NCBI GenBank assembly: GCA_020186115.1
Contig: WSYJ01000177.1
Location: 124,001-188,000, forward strand
DNA from: Histomonas meleagridis
Taxonomy: Eukaryota; Parabasalia; Tritrichomonadida; Dientamoebidae
DNA: 64,000 bases
Direction: 5' to 3'
Made by a program: the position numbers and the translations under genes
Part shown: positions 49,636 to 59,797 of the stretch, one piece after another
Position numbering within the stretch: the first letter of the stretch is position 1
Layout of the letters: every line of letters begins with the position of its first letter
Notes under the pieces: generated by a model
Databases searched by the model: none
What the model was told of the DNA's origin: nothing
Seen by the model: only the letters and a program-made list of their open reading frames with translations

Positions 49636-51799
49636 ATGAAAATTTGAAAGTCATTTGTTCGAGTCAAAATCAAGAATATATCTTCCAATTCCAATCATTA
49701 AATTGATGAAAAATAATGAAATATATCTATTAATGGCCTTCAGCATTTGGTTTATTGATCTTATTTACAACACATTTCATGATGAAAATATTTTTAATGA
49801 AAATATGAAATATATATATATCAAAAACAAAAATGTAACAACAAATCAACAGAACCATAATGAATATACTCATTATTTGTTCAACAATAACAAAAATCAT
49901 TCAAATTCCAAAAATTTATATTCCTCATATATAAAGATTTATCAAATAAGTTTCGAATATTATCATTATTTATTTAGTCATATATTTATAGAACTATTTC
50001 ATATCTTTGACAAATGTTTCGAATTAATTCCTTCTTTCTAATTTAAAAATCACTTTATTTATTATTTAGAAAAAAATGCAATCTATTTTGATATTTATAT
50101 AATAAATAAAGTGAAAATATTTTATTTTTTATTGAAGAAATTTTATTGTTACATATTTAAATCAACAATTAACAATTTGTATATTATTTCATTTTTAATT
50201 ATATTTGATATTCTTTATCTTATTATTAAATATTTTTATAAAAGTTATTTAATTTATAACAAAAATAAGCAAAATATCAATATATTTTTGATTTTAATGA
50301 TTATATTTTTTGTTAATACAAAACAATCATATGACGAAGAGACAAAAACACTCACAATATCTGATTCCAATGATTATTCAAATGCTTATATGAATGTTAC
50401 AGAACGTGTTATAATTATTAATGTTGGCGAGCTTGAAAGTAATGCATTCAGAGAATGGCCTTTATTAACAACAGTAATAATTGGAGAAACAGTTGGAAAT
50501 ATCGGTAGTGGAGCATTTGCATCATGTAAACAATTAAAATATGTCCAATTTCCAGATAAATTAATGAGTGGAATTGGAGGAAGTGCATTTGCAGAATGTA
50601 TTTCATTAAATAACATTACAATCCGTTGTAATAGCATTAGTGGTAATGCATTTTATAAATGTACAGGACTTGAAACGATAACATTATATGAAGGCGTACG
50701 AAATATTGACTCAGATGCATTCAGAGGGTGTACAAACCTTGTGAATATTTATATACCAAGTTCTGTTACTTCGATTGGGAATCCATTTTTAGAATGTACA
50801 AATCTTCAATTTATTAATGTTTCAGAAGAAAACAAAGGATATTCGAATTATGAAAACGATGGCGTTTTTTATATAATAAAGAAATTACATATATTATTAG
50901 TTATCCGAATATGAAAAGTAAAACATTTACAATTCCTAAATCAGTCATTTCTATTATGAATTATGCTTTTGCAAGTTGTAATAATTTAGAAAGAATTTTT
51001 ATTGATGAAAATGTTCAATATATTAATTCATGTGCATTTACTAATTGTACATCACTTCAATGTATTCATTTTAATGGAGAAACTTCACCAGAAATACAAA
51101 ATGATGCATTTGTTAATATCAATGCGACAACAGTTATGACAATAGAAACATATCAAAATGAAACATTTGGTAATATGGAAATTACTAAGGGAACAACACT
51201 TGACGAATGTCTCCCGCCAACACTCACATTCACTAACTCAAACACATTTACAAAAATCAAATTCACTAACTTCATCAGTTACTCATTCATCGGATGTAAC
51301 TTTATCTTTAACACATTCGTTCACTTTGACACATTCATTATCTATTACACTTTCGATTACATTTTATAGTAAATACATAAATACAATTTCATTGTTCACA
51401 TTTGAATCAACTTATAGTTATATATCGACAAATGTCATTTATTACGATTACACTGTTATATATTATTCGTCTTATTACAGTTATTATTCTGACTTTTATA
51501 CATTAGTTGTCACTGATGTTACACCAAAAGATAATTCGATCTCAAATGAATTGTTAATTGGTATTATATGCGGCGCTATTGTGATAGTTTTGATAATTGT
51601 CGGAATCGTAATATTTATGATTAAATATCAAAATAAGAAGCGAAAGCAAAATGAAGAAGAAATGAATATTTCAGATGAAAATAATAATCAAATTACTGAA
51701 ATAGATAATACATTTTCAGTTGGGATCAATAATTCAAATATTGAAGAAGATCCATTTGCAGACGATTTCAAAGAAGAAAAATTTATAAATCAGATGTAA
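49636..51799 (+). pseudogene. BspA-like leucine-rich-repeat protein, copy 2 (several frame breaks)
   Basis: The N-terminal region (49636-50041) is a decayed relative of the copy-1 N-terminus (TTNQQNHNEYTHYL against TTNMHVHNQSIHYM) and is closed by stops. An open frame from 50111 carries a long hydrophobic lead, then joins the duplicated LRR block. Within the block, an extra TT near 50863 and an extra A near 51251 shift the frame relative to copy 1. The transmembrane helix is intact, and the cytoplasmic tail is unrelated to copy 1: lysine-rich, then acidic, containing IEEDPFADDF with a DPF motif like those binding the AP-2 appendage. The last frame ends at 51799. Whether this is a pseudogene or an intact gene with homopolymer errors cannot be decided here. 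Confidence 0.7.
50290..51619 (+). repeat. Near-identical 1.33 kb duplicated block, copy 2
   Basis: Direct repeat of 47012-48338, about 3.28 kb apart, with differences only in homopolymer lengths as far as I can see. The boundaries fall just before the ATG of MIIFFVNTK and just after the transmembrane helix. Confidence 0.95.
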
Positions 51800-51912
51800 A
51801 TAAACATATTTTAAAAACAAAATAATTTTTTTTTATTTACAAATACAAATTTTATTTCGTTTTTTGTGAGAGAAATCCACTCAAAAGTCCTAATGAACAA
51901 TTGGATACAATA

Positions 51913-51932
51913 GACCGTTAAATTATCATTTA
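51913..51932 (+). promoter_or_regulatory. GACCGTTA plus Inr TCATTTA upstream of the ankyrin-type relic
   Basis: GACCGTTA (51913-51920), TCATTTA (51926-51932) and ATG (51935) are in series. The control region looks intact although the gene behind it is broken. Confidence 0.5.
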
Positions 51933-51934
51933 TT

Positions 51935-52256
51935 ATGGGAAACAACTCAAGCACTGCTACCAAAACTGTATCTACTAAGGTACCAGTACCAACTCCAGTA
52001 ATTATCCACAGACCTAAAAGCAACTGGGTTACATCACAAATATAACTTTCACTTGAAAAAATTATTTTTAACTTAAATGAAGAAAATATCAAAGAATTTG
52101 TCATAAATGTAGAAAAGCTTATTCATAATAATAATGATACATCTTTGTTTAATATTTTTCTTATTCATTTGATATATTCTTCATTTAATGACCAGTTTAA
52201 AGATATAAATATATATTTTAGATTTGAAACAAACATATACTATAAGTACTACTTGA
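51935..52256 (+). pseudogene. Truncated ankyrin-protein N-terminus
   Basis: MGNNSST at the start fits an N-myristoylation signal like the MGGNQS of the 11923 gene. A stop interrupts at about 52042, after which LEKIIFNLNEENIKEFV parallels LENVIFDLNENNIDKSI at 11984-12040. The similarity fades at about 52250. No ankyrin repeats follow, so this is a 5' fragment. Confidence 0.7.
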
Positions 52257-52406
52257 ATGCCAAATAATTTTTCGATAAAAGGGAAAATTTGTATTCATCC
52301 GTCTAAAAATGTGATCCTTCCTGGAAAACCAAAATCGAAAGATATACATAGATTTTCGAATTGTGGTGAACCAGATCACAATATTAAAACATTTCCCAAA
52401 AGTTAA
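52257..52406 (+). pseudogene. Zinc-knuckle fragment (49 aa)
   Basis: A short frame from ATG 52257 to TAA 52406 contains LPGKPKSKDIHRFSNCGEPD and HNIKTFPKS, which resembles the basic-linker plus CxxC...GHNxxxCP zinc knuckle of transposase or nucleic-acid-binding proteins. Two of the expected cysteines are Phe, so it is probably a degenerate remnant. Confidence 0.45.
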
Positions 52407-53136
52407 ATCAAAAATAAATATTAAATTATAATAATTTTGATAAAATATAAATATATAGTAAAAAAAGAAAAAGGATTCAGTTTATCAGTTATGAAAAATA
52501 ATCCTAAATAAATAATATTTGATGACATTTTGCTCCACCTATTATTTATCTATCAAATTTAATAGAAGTAAAATGACATACATATTGTTTTTTTGCTATC
52601 AAAATTGACAAGGTTTGTCTGTAGCAAAAAAACGATTGCCGTTTTGTATTAGAGACAAGAATCGTAACAACAAAAATGTGAAAAAGAATATCATGAAGCT
52701 ATTGTTTTACAAGCAATTTAAAATCTTGTTATTAGAGATTTTTTATTTTTCCCTGAAATTTTGGGAATAGCAATCTTTCCATTTTCTGCACATTTCTTAT
52801 AAGTAAATATTGCATTTAATTTTAATAGATAAGGATGTAAGCAATGAATAAAATTTTTTTCTTATTATAAACATCATTAGATAAGTTAGCTATCATAAAT
52901 AACACACTTTAAATTATATCCTGATTTGTTTGAAAAATTATTATCCTGAGTTATTAAAGTTACAACAGGGAAGTTTTTTTCGATTTAAGCTTCTTTAAAA
53001 TTTCATCAATATTTAATTAAATTGTAAGTTATTCGATTATTGTAATATTAATATTAACATTTCTTTTAGTAAAAAAAGAATTATAATTTTTGTCATTATA
53101 AACATTTATTTTTATTAATTCAAACACGATTGAATA
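52407..53136. other. Intergenic, no gene seen
   Basis: AT-rich, no convincing open frame. Ends at the stop of the minus-strand gene at 53137. Confidence 0.45.
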
Positions 53137-54642
53137 TCATCCAATGGAATTTTTAGTGATTTTTTCTTGAATCATTTTATTAATTTCTTGAATTCCATTA
53201 ACAACATTTTGGATTCCTTTTGTTTGTTTATCTTTCATTTCATTTTGTTGTTTATCAACTACCTCTGCTAATACATGACTTCGATTCTTTTGAGGTAAAG
53301 GCTTCGTTAGAAAATCACCAATAGGCCTCGTTTTGATTGTTACATCAATTCCATCGACATCATCGTCATTTTCGAGTTCTTTCAAATCAATTGATTCAGG
53401 ACCACTCATTTCTGATAAAAAGAAATCGGGAACTCCAGCAAATGCAAATGGAGCGACACACGAACTTTTAGAAATTGATACTTTTTTTTATTCTTCTAAT
53501 GTTGGCAATGAAAGAATTGAAGATTTTCCGATTTCATTTTGTAAATCAGGAAATTCCATAATTTGCGGTATAAGGGAATATGAAGGATCAAATGAATAAT
53601 ATTGTGTCGAACGTGGATAATTTAATATATTAGAAAATGTAAATGAAAGTGAACAAAATGATTTTGTTGAATGTGAATTTGTGATTTTTTGTTGAATTTC
53701 TTTCTCTTTCTCTTTTTCTTTCTCTTTCTCTGGAAATTCGTTGTTCGATGGAACACGTTCAAAAAATAGGTTGCTCTTCTTTAACATAAGGAAATTTTTC
53801 AGGTGGCGCAATTGGTGCTGCTATAAATGTAGTCGTATCTGTTCGACTGAATGATGAAAGTTGATATTGTTCAACAAAATCTGGTGAATAAAGTGGAAAT
53901 GGTCGTGAAATTTGATACGCTTCAATATTTGGGGGTTCTGTTGGAAGAGAATCCATTGTGGAAGGATTGAAGCTTTTTGGAAATGAACGTAAACATGAAA
54001 TTTTGAGTGAAAGAAGTGAATGAAAATTAAAAACAGATTTTTCGTAGGAAGAATTTTGAAGAGTTTCAAAAAAATCTGTTGATATTGTACTAAGATATTG
54101 AGAAAGTTGCTGAAGACGAGTTGAAACTCGATGTTGGATAAGAATACACGAAACAATCATTTTGAAATTAGAGAGATGTGATATTCTTGAATTAAAATTG
54201 GTGTTTTGAAGGGGATTAAATGTTGGAATTTGTTCACTATTTACAAAATTAGCAGGTGTGGGATCTGACTCTGTTTTAGACCGTGAAATCGTTTTTCGAA
54301 TTTCGGTTTCTTTAACGCGTTCAAATAAGGAATTACGTGTGTTTAATATTTCTGAAATCGTTTCCGGTGGAAGAAGGGGTTCAACTGGAGAATTAGAAGA
54401 CTTTAATTCTTTGGTTCGAATTTGTAATGTTTTTTCTTCAAATGCCTTCATGAACAAAAAATATTTTTCTTTACGTGTCTTTGTGAGAATGATGGAAGAT
54501 ATGGAAAAAGAGGTTTACTTAATGAAAAATCATCATTATTTGGACTTGAATATCTAGGTGATAAAACTGAACGTGTGCGTGAATTGTGAGTATCTCTTCT
54601 TATTAATATTTTTTCTTTGTTTTCTTCTTCTTTCTCTTCCAT
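53137..54642 (-). pseudogene. Unknown gene in the left inverted-repeat arm, broken in three places
   Basis: A single protein of roughly 480 residues can be followed from the ATG at 54642 through four blocks: RRDTHNSRTRSVLSPRYSSP; then after a 1-nt deletion near 54474 FMKAFEEKTLQIRTKELK onward; then after an extra T near 53766 (T6) ERVPSNNEFPEKEKEKEK; then after an in-frame TAA at 53490-53488 the block SGPESIDLKELENDDDVDGI to 53137. The right-arm copy is intact across the first break (CAAAAG against CAAAG), which suggests a homopolymer error or decay in this copy. The protein is Ser/Pro-rich with a helical middle and a Lys-Glu repeat. I do not recognise it. It is divergent from the HMG gene with 64 bp between ATGs. 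Confidence 0.55.
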
Positions 54643-54666
54643 AACGTATTGTGATAGAAAAAAGGT

Positions 54667-54691
54667 CCACTTTTTGATATTCCACTTTTTT
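54667..54691 (+). promoter_or_regulatory. Two CCACTTTTT motifs between the divergent unknown and HMG genes
   Basis: CCACTTTTT at 54667-54675 and 54682-54690 lie in the 64-bp divergent promoter. Related sequences (CCACTTTTGAT, TCACTTTTTGA) occur 150-250 bp before the Rho-like start (55368, 55418). They may be a shared control element of this gene cluster. Confidence 0.3.
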
Positions 54692-54706
54692 AAAACACAA
54701 TTTAAA

Positions 54707-55206
54707 ATGGAAGAAAATGAACAATTATCTAATTCAAATTGGACACAACAAAGTGACGAAGCGTGGGAAATTCAAGATCATTCATTACGCCGTCCAAAAA
54801 ATGCATTTCTTTTATTTACAGAAAAATTTCGATTAACTCTTCCAGAAGAATTTGAAAGAAAATCAAATGTTGAACTTACGAAAATAATCAGTCAAAAATG
54901 GAAAGAAATGAATGATGATGAAAAAGAACGATATAAGCAAAAAGCATCAGAATTATTTTCTGAGTTTAAAAAATAAAAAATCCAAATTATAATTACAAAA
55001 AGGTACAAAAAAAGAAGAAACTCAATAAAATTGCGAAAACTCTTTCAGAAAATCCATTACTTGAAGCTCAAATAGTTTCTGGTCAATTTGGTTCTGATGT
55101 TTTTCATTACCCAGTTGATCCAAATCTATTTTTTCTTTTTACTATTGGAAACAGATACATTAATAGAGCGCTTCATGGGAAACCATTAAATATTTCATCT
55201 AAGTAA
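54707..55206 (+). CDS. HMG-box protein, left copy (frame broken by homopolymers)
   Basis: ATG at 54707. An HMG box starts with SLRRPKNAFLLFTEKF, followed by NVELTKIISQKWKEMNDDEK and RYKQKASELFSEFK: the canonical (R/K)RPxNAFxLF start and a W-K-x-(M/L)-x-x-x-E-K-x-x-Y helix, so DNA binding is expected. The frame ends at 54976 because two A-runs (FKK then TAA) are each one base longer than in the right copy. Beyond them the same sequence continues in another frame to a stop at 55204-55206 (ENPLLEAQIVSGQFGSDVFH, then NPLFFLF-like hydrophobic residues). The intact length would be about 165 residues. An architectural or transcription-factor role is inferred. Confidence 0.75.
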
Positions 55207-55582
55207 TTATCTAGATTATTTTGATTGAAAAAGAAAAGCACTATTTTTAACTTAAAACATCACAATAATTAAATGCAATATATTCAGTCAGAACTTAATG
55301 CGAAAAAATGTTAAAACAAAAATATACTCCATGTTCCCAAAGCGTGGAGTAAAATTCAGTACAAAGTCCACTTTTGATAGATCTCATATAAAATTTCCTA
55401 TCATATGTTGTAAAATTCACTTTTTGAATCATCTTATACAAATAATTATTAGTTCACTCAAAAGTGGAGAAAGTGAATTCATCACAAATTTTGTATACTT
55501 TATATAACTCAAAATGTTGGAAAAAATGCCAACACCTCACATTCCATCGAACATCTATAAGTTCACAAATTTTAAATACTAT

Positions 55583-55621
55583 AAACCGTTTTTTATGAAA
55601 AACAAATTGTCAATTCAATTA
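55583..55621 (+). promoter_or_regulatory. AAACCGTT motif 32 bp before the likely Rho-like start
   Basis: AAACCGTT (55583-55590) lies inside the optional 36-residue N-terminal extension and supports initiation at 55622 rather than 55514. Confidence 0.35.
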
Positions 55622-56176
55622 ATGCTCATAAAGTGCGTCGTTATTGGTGACAAAGACATTGGTAAAACTGAACTGGCATATGTCTACAAAAATCACGAGC
55701 TTAACCACGATTATAATAAACGTAAAGTTACAATAGTTGAAAATTATCAAATTGAAACTAATTTTAATAAGCATGACATAAAGATAAATGTATGTGACAC
55801 ATCAGGTCAAGAAGAATATGATAGGCTCAGACCAATTTCATATTCTGGTGCAGACGTTTTAATCGTATGTTTTTCCCTCTTTTCTCCAGAATCTTTTCGT
55901 AATGTCGATGAAATGTGGCTAAAAGACATTAGAGAATATTGCAAAGGAGTACCATACATTCTAGCTGGTTTGAAGAATGACCTTATAGATAATATCTCTT
56001 CGGAAGAGATAATTACAAGACAACAAGGGGAAGCAATGAAAGAAAAAATTGGTGCTTATGGCTATATCGAATGCTCTGTTGATAAATACACAAGTGTAAA
56101 CGAAGTTTTCGAATTAGCAATTCGGGCTGTCATCGCAAAAAAAGAAAAAAAATCCAAGGGATGTGAAATATATTAA
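55622..56176 (+). CDS. Rho/Rac-like small GTPase, left copy
   Basis: From the ATG at 55622 the protein (184 aa) starts as Rho proteins do: LIKCVVIGDKDIGKT (P-loop), KVTIVENY (switch I Thr retained), DTSGQEEYDRLRPISY (switch II, with S for the usual A), GLKNDL (in place of TKLDL) and ECSVDK (in place of CSAL). The end is polybasic, KKEKKSKGCEIY, a CaaX-like box with an unusual final Tyr. Rho GTPases control actin, in keeping with the CapZ and talin-like genes nearby. The frame is open to an earlier ATG (55514), but that would add 36 residues not seen in the family and containing a promoter-like AAACCGTT, so I prefer the later start. The copy at 61832-62386 is identical in protein sequence. Confidence 0.88.
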   Translation: MLIKCVVIGDKDIGKTELAYVYKNHELNHDYNKRKVTIVENYQIETNFNKHDIKINVCDTSGQEEYDRLRPISYSGADVLIVCFSLFSPESFRNVDEMWLKDIREYCKGVPYILAGLKNDLIDNISSEEIITRQQGEAMKEKIGAYGYIECSVDKYTSVNEVFELAIRAVIAKKEKKSKGCEIY

Positions 56177-56984
56177 AAAATATTTTTTGTAAAAAAAATC
56201 TTTTTTGAAGGAAGCACGTCTCGGATCGGTTTTACAACCGTCACACATTGTCAATGTAACATCAACCACTTACTCAAAAAGTGGTATAATTGGTCATAAG
56301 CCATGCTACAAAAGACAACAATCATTCACATGCTAAATAAACAACTCTCACATAAAACAGATTTATATTTAGATAAAGAAGTTAAAATATCTTTTCTGTA
56401 CAAAACCAAAATGATGGAATAAAAATAATTCTTTTTTTAATATTTTAGAACGACTGTTTACATGAAGAACCAATGAGATTAAAAATTTGAGATTGTTCAA
56501 TTAATTCAAGAAAAATTACCAAGTAAATGTATGTTTTGTTGAGAATAATATTATAATAATTATCAAGAATAACTCGCTTAAATAATCATCGTGGCACATG
56601 TAAAATCTCAATATATAAATTAATTAATAAAATTAATGGTTATAATGAATTTATTTTCATAATTTTAAAAGATGAAGGTGGTTTGAGATGAAGCAGCTCA
56701 TCATAAATAAATATTTTAACAGTTTTTAAATATTTTTAAATTTTCTCCATGATTTTTTTTCAAAATTATTAAACTTATTAAAAAGAACATTTTTGCATTT
56801 TTAAGTGATCAGTCACAGCTTAATGAGAAAAGCTTGTAGACTTACACGTTGTCATTGAACAGAGAGAACACAAATTTCATATAAAAATTTTTATTTTCTA
56901 ACAAACTCTTAAAAAATGTTTTTTCACGACAGTGTAACTTATTGCTTTTCGTTAACTTAAAATGAATTTTAATTTTATTTATTT
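56177..56984. other. Non-coding part of the inverted repeat, then importin 3' flank
   Basis: No open frame. To about 56796 it is duplicated at 60295-60920. It contains CGGTTTTACAACCGTC (56225-56240), a short inverted pair of the ACCGT core, and CACTTACTCAAAAAGTGG, an imperfect palindrome. Conservation between arms despite being non-coding reflects recent duplication. Confidence 0.5.
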
Positions 56985-59768
56985 TTATGCCTTTTTCATG
57001 ATTTCAAATAATTCCTTCGCTTTTTGTTTTAAGTTCAATTCATCCTTTCTTCTACCAGGCAAAGATAAACAATAAGCGAAGAGCACCAATTGGTAATTTT
57101 TAGCTCTATTTAATATGATATTTCCTTTTGTTCCAAAAACGTCATTATAAGTCTTAAAGTAATCGAGTATAGCGCTTAAGCATTCGAACGATTGTACAGT
57201 CATATTTGATATTTTATCAACAAGTGTATTAATGAAAAATTTCTTTAATTTTCTATTATCCAATTCTTCTGGCTTAACTGTATATAGTAAAGCTTCGTAA
57301 CCTCTAATTACAACAGTGTATAATTCGGGTGCGAATTTTCCATCATCTTTATCATTTAGATTAAGTGGTGTATTTAAGAACGATTCGAAGATATTCATTA
57401 TTCGATCCCTATCTTCAATACACAAGATAGGAGATACAGTTTTAATAACTTTAGCGAAACTTCGAAGTATTTTAACGTTAATTTCACGTGTGAAGTTAAA
57501 CTTATCCAAACAATTGGATATTATTTCGAATGTTGTAGGGATCTTTTCCAACAATTCATGACCGCATTCATTTGAAGGTCCTTCAACTAAAATATTTCTA
57601 TATAATTCGGCAAGTGCTGCAAGAGTAGTATTTATTGTTGAAGGGCTTCTAGTTTTTAATGCATAATCAATACAATTGGACATTTCCTGAAATATTTGTT
57701 TTGCTTCGACACCTAATGAAGATATTATAGATATTAAACCATATAAACATTCTTCAAATAACACATTTTTAAACCTGATTATTCCTAATAATTTTTGTGC
57801 TACAGATACACCATAATGTCGAAAATAATCAGGAAATCGATGGAAACACATTGTAACAAAATAAATACTATCTGATACTAGGGCAAAGTTTGCGCTGTTA
57901 CCCGCGTTTTGAAAATCTTTAGAATTATCTATAGTTGACATTGATTGGTTAAATATTTTTTCAACACTTTCTTTTTTACTGTCTGGTGCATACTTAATTA
58001 AATTTATCATTACATAAGAACATGTTTGTAATAAACTTTGTGGAGCATTAAATGTTTGAGTAAAAAAATCTAGAAATTTTGCACAAAAGTTTCCTAAATA
58101 TTCATAAAATTTTTCATATAGTGATATATGATTAAAATTATAACATCTTAAAATTATTTGATTAACAACTGAAAAAACTCGTTCTGTAATAATAGGATGT
58201 CTCATAAAATTCTTTTGCATTTGTTGAATTAAAATTTGAAGAAATTCCTCTGCCATATATAAATCAAAGTTTTCTTCTAACAAACTAATAACATAAAGTG
58301 CAGTATCTGATACTCGATTAATTGGATGATCAATTGCTTGAACCAAAAATTTGGTAATAAAAAATTGACCTTCAGCTAAATGATTTCTTGTTAAATAGTT
58401 ATAAACATCATTTCCTTGTTGAGGTGATTGAGGTGGACGTGAAATAATTGCTATTGCTAATAATAAGGAATGGAGAACTGGATATGGAGAAGCAAGAGGA
58501 TTATTCTGCGACCAATATTTTTGAATCTCAGAGAATACGCAATCAGGATGATATTCATAGATGTTAGAAAGAACTTGAAATGCTTTCCCATAAATTTGGG
58601 TTGGTTGGTTTGGATCTTCTGGTTGTTGATCATCTTCTCTCATAAATGTTAACATTTGTATTAAACGAGGAACTAGATTACCAAGCACTGGTAAAATTAA
58701 ATCTCTCATATGATGAATACGTGCGTCTTTCATATGTGGTAATGAAGTTTTAATTGATGATTGACGTTCTTCTAATAAATTTTCATATCTTTGTTTAAAT
58801 TGAATTGCTTTGACTTTCTTCATTTCAAACTTTGTGAGTTCGATCCAAAAATCAAGGATGTTGAGGAGTTTCCCATTGTTTGTCTCTTCAAAGAGATAAT
58901 TGAGAATAGCGTTACCGATATCGATGAATTTGAAGCCATCGTATTCATAGAATCTCATTGTGAGTGTAGTGTAAATCTGGATTAAATTTCGATGGAATTC
59001 TAGTTGTTCATTCGTTGGATTATTACCAATCATATTGAGATAATTTTGAACAAGTATAACAAACTTATCAAAAACTTCACGTGGATAAAAGAGTGGTGCT
59101 GCATACTTAATTAGTGTCGTGCATATTTCGCATAAAATAATACAAATGTCGAGGTTATAATTAATGCTGGATTGAAGTCCAACAAAAATACCACCAACAA
59201 AATTAAAAACCCTTGTGTAGACCCCTTGGACTTCTTCACCATATTGACCAATAATATTATGAAGACTTTCTGCACAAATTTCATTAAGAACTTTGAGACC
59301 ATTGATGTGTATCGCTTTGTTGTATTCAGGACTACCAATGAGATGAAGTAAACGATCAATATCAGGGAACATGAATTCCCTTTCTATCTTAAATAATTTG
59401 CAAAACGCTTGAATAGCTTCATTATTCACAGTTGGATCTGGAAACATTAAACCGCGAAAAATAGCATCCTTGAGAGATCTTCGTTGGTCTTCATCAGTAG
59501 ACATCCAAATATTTCTGATTGATTCTATTTTAACAACATCATTTGGAGTAATACTTCTGCCAATAAATAGTAAAGCATAAAAATAGGCTGATGCATGGTG
59601 GCCATCTTGACTGAGAATTTCTCCGCAGGCATGAATAAATCTAATAGGATCTGCAACCATTTTTTGATTAATTGCCATTTCAGATGATTCGCGAGCTGTT
59701 TGGTCTTGAGAAATGAGATTACTAAAGTTTTCAATTAACTCACTGCTATCATTGGAATATTGAAACAT
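56985..59768 (-). CDS. Importin-beta-like karyopherin (927 aa)
   Basis: An all-helical HEAT-repeat protein with importin-beta layout. The N-terminal repeats have FYALLFIGRSITPND, then SLKDAIFRGLMFPDP and ALHINGLKVLNEICAES-like pairs (compare importin beta 'LGVLGYVCE'). A central LDFWIELTKFE (compare 'AFEFWSTVCDEE') precedes a long acidic loop segment EDDQQPEDPNQ (compare the 'DENDDDDDWNP' acidic loop). The next repeats are AFQVLSNIYEYHPDCVF and VSDTALYVISLLEENFD (compare 'VRDTAAWTVGRICEL'). Length fits the 860-970 range of the family. It would carry cargo through nuclear pores under Ran control. It is a single gene lying in the spacer between the two inverted-repeat arms, with no visible frameshift. 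The stop is TAAAAATAAA. Confidence 0.75.
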   Translation of the reverse strand: MFQYSNDSSELIENFSNLISQDQTARESSEMAINQKMVADPIRFIHACGEILSQDGHHASAYFYALLFIGRSITPNDVVKIESIRNIWMSTDEDQRRSLKDAIFRGLMFPDPTVNNEAIQAFCKLFKIEREFMFPDIDRLLHLIGSPEYNKAIHINGLKVLNEICAESLHNIIGQYGEEVQGVYTRVFNFVGGIFVGLQSSINYNLDICIILCEICTTLIKYAAPLFYPREVFDKFVILVQNYLNMIGNNPTNEQLEFHRNLIQIYTTLTMRFYEYDGFKFIDIGNAILNYLFEETNNGKLLNILDFWIELTKFEMKKVKAIQFKQRYENLLEERQSSIKTSLPHMKDARIHHMRDLILPVLGNLVPRLIQMLTFMREDDQQPEDPNQPTQIYGKAFQVLSNIYEYHPDCVFSEIQKYWSQNNPLASPYPVLHSLLLAIAIISRPPQSPQQGNDVYNYLTRNHLAEGQFFITKFLVQAIDHPINRVSDTALYVISLLEENFDLYMAEEFLQILIQQMQKNFMRHPIITERVFSVVNQIILRCYNFNHISLYEKFYEYLGNFCAKFLDFFTQTFNAPQSLLQTCSYVMINLIKYAPDSKKESVEKIFNQSMSTIDNSKDFQNAGNSANFALVSDSIYFVTMCFHRFPDYFRHYGVSVAQKLLGIIRFKNVLFEECLYGLISIISSLGVEAKQIFQEMSNCIDYALKTRSPSTINTTLAALAELYRNILVEGPSNECGHELLEKIPTTFEIISNCLDKFNFTREINVKILRSFAKVIKTVSPILCIEDRDRIMNIFESFLNTPLNLNDKDDGKFAPELYTVVIRGYEALLYTVKPEELDNRKLKKFFINTLVDKISNMTVQSFECLSAILDYFKTYNDVFGTKGNIILNRAKNYQLVLFAYCLSLPGRRKDELNLKQKAKELFEIMKKA

Positions 59769-59797
59769 TTTCTTGGAAATCTAACCGTTATAACGAC
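59769..59797 (-). promoter_or_regulatory. Importin-beta promoter with TAACCGTTA
   Basis: TAACCGTTA at 59782-59790 is a near-palindromic Myb-type site 13 bp before the ATG (59768-59766), followed by TAACGAC at 59791-59797. Confidence 0.5.

Larger units (their letters stand above)
54008..56796 (+). repeat. Left arm of a large inverted repeat (at least 2.8 kb)
   Basis: Reverse-complement match to 60295-64000 once the 905-bp insertion there is discounted. It covers part of the unknown gene, the HMG-box gene, the Rho-like gene and about 600 bp of downstream non-coding DNA. Identity is very high until about 56760 and then fades to 56796. The outer end is set only by the end of the window, so the true arm may be longer. 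Confidence 0.95.

Noticed and set aside
54258..54557. 99-codon plus-strand frame (also on the opposite strand at 63418-63750)
   Set aside because: Antisense shadow of the unknown minus-strand gene, duplicated because the whole arm is duplicated.
55514..55621. 36-residue N-terminal extension of the Rho-like protein
   Set aside because: Not family-like and contains an AAACCGTT promoter-type motif; the ATG at 55622 gives a normal Rho start.
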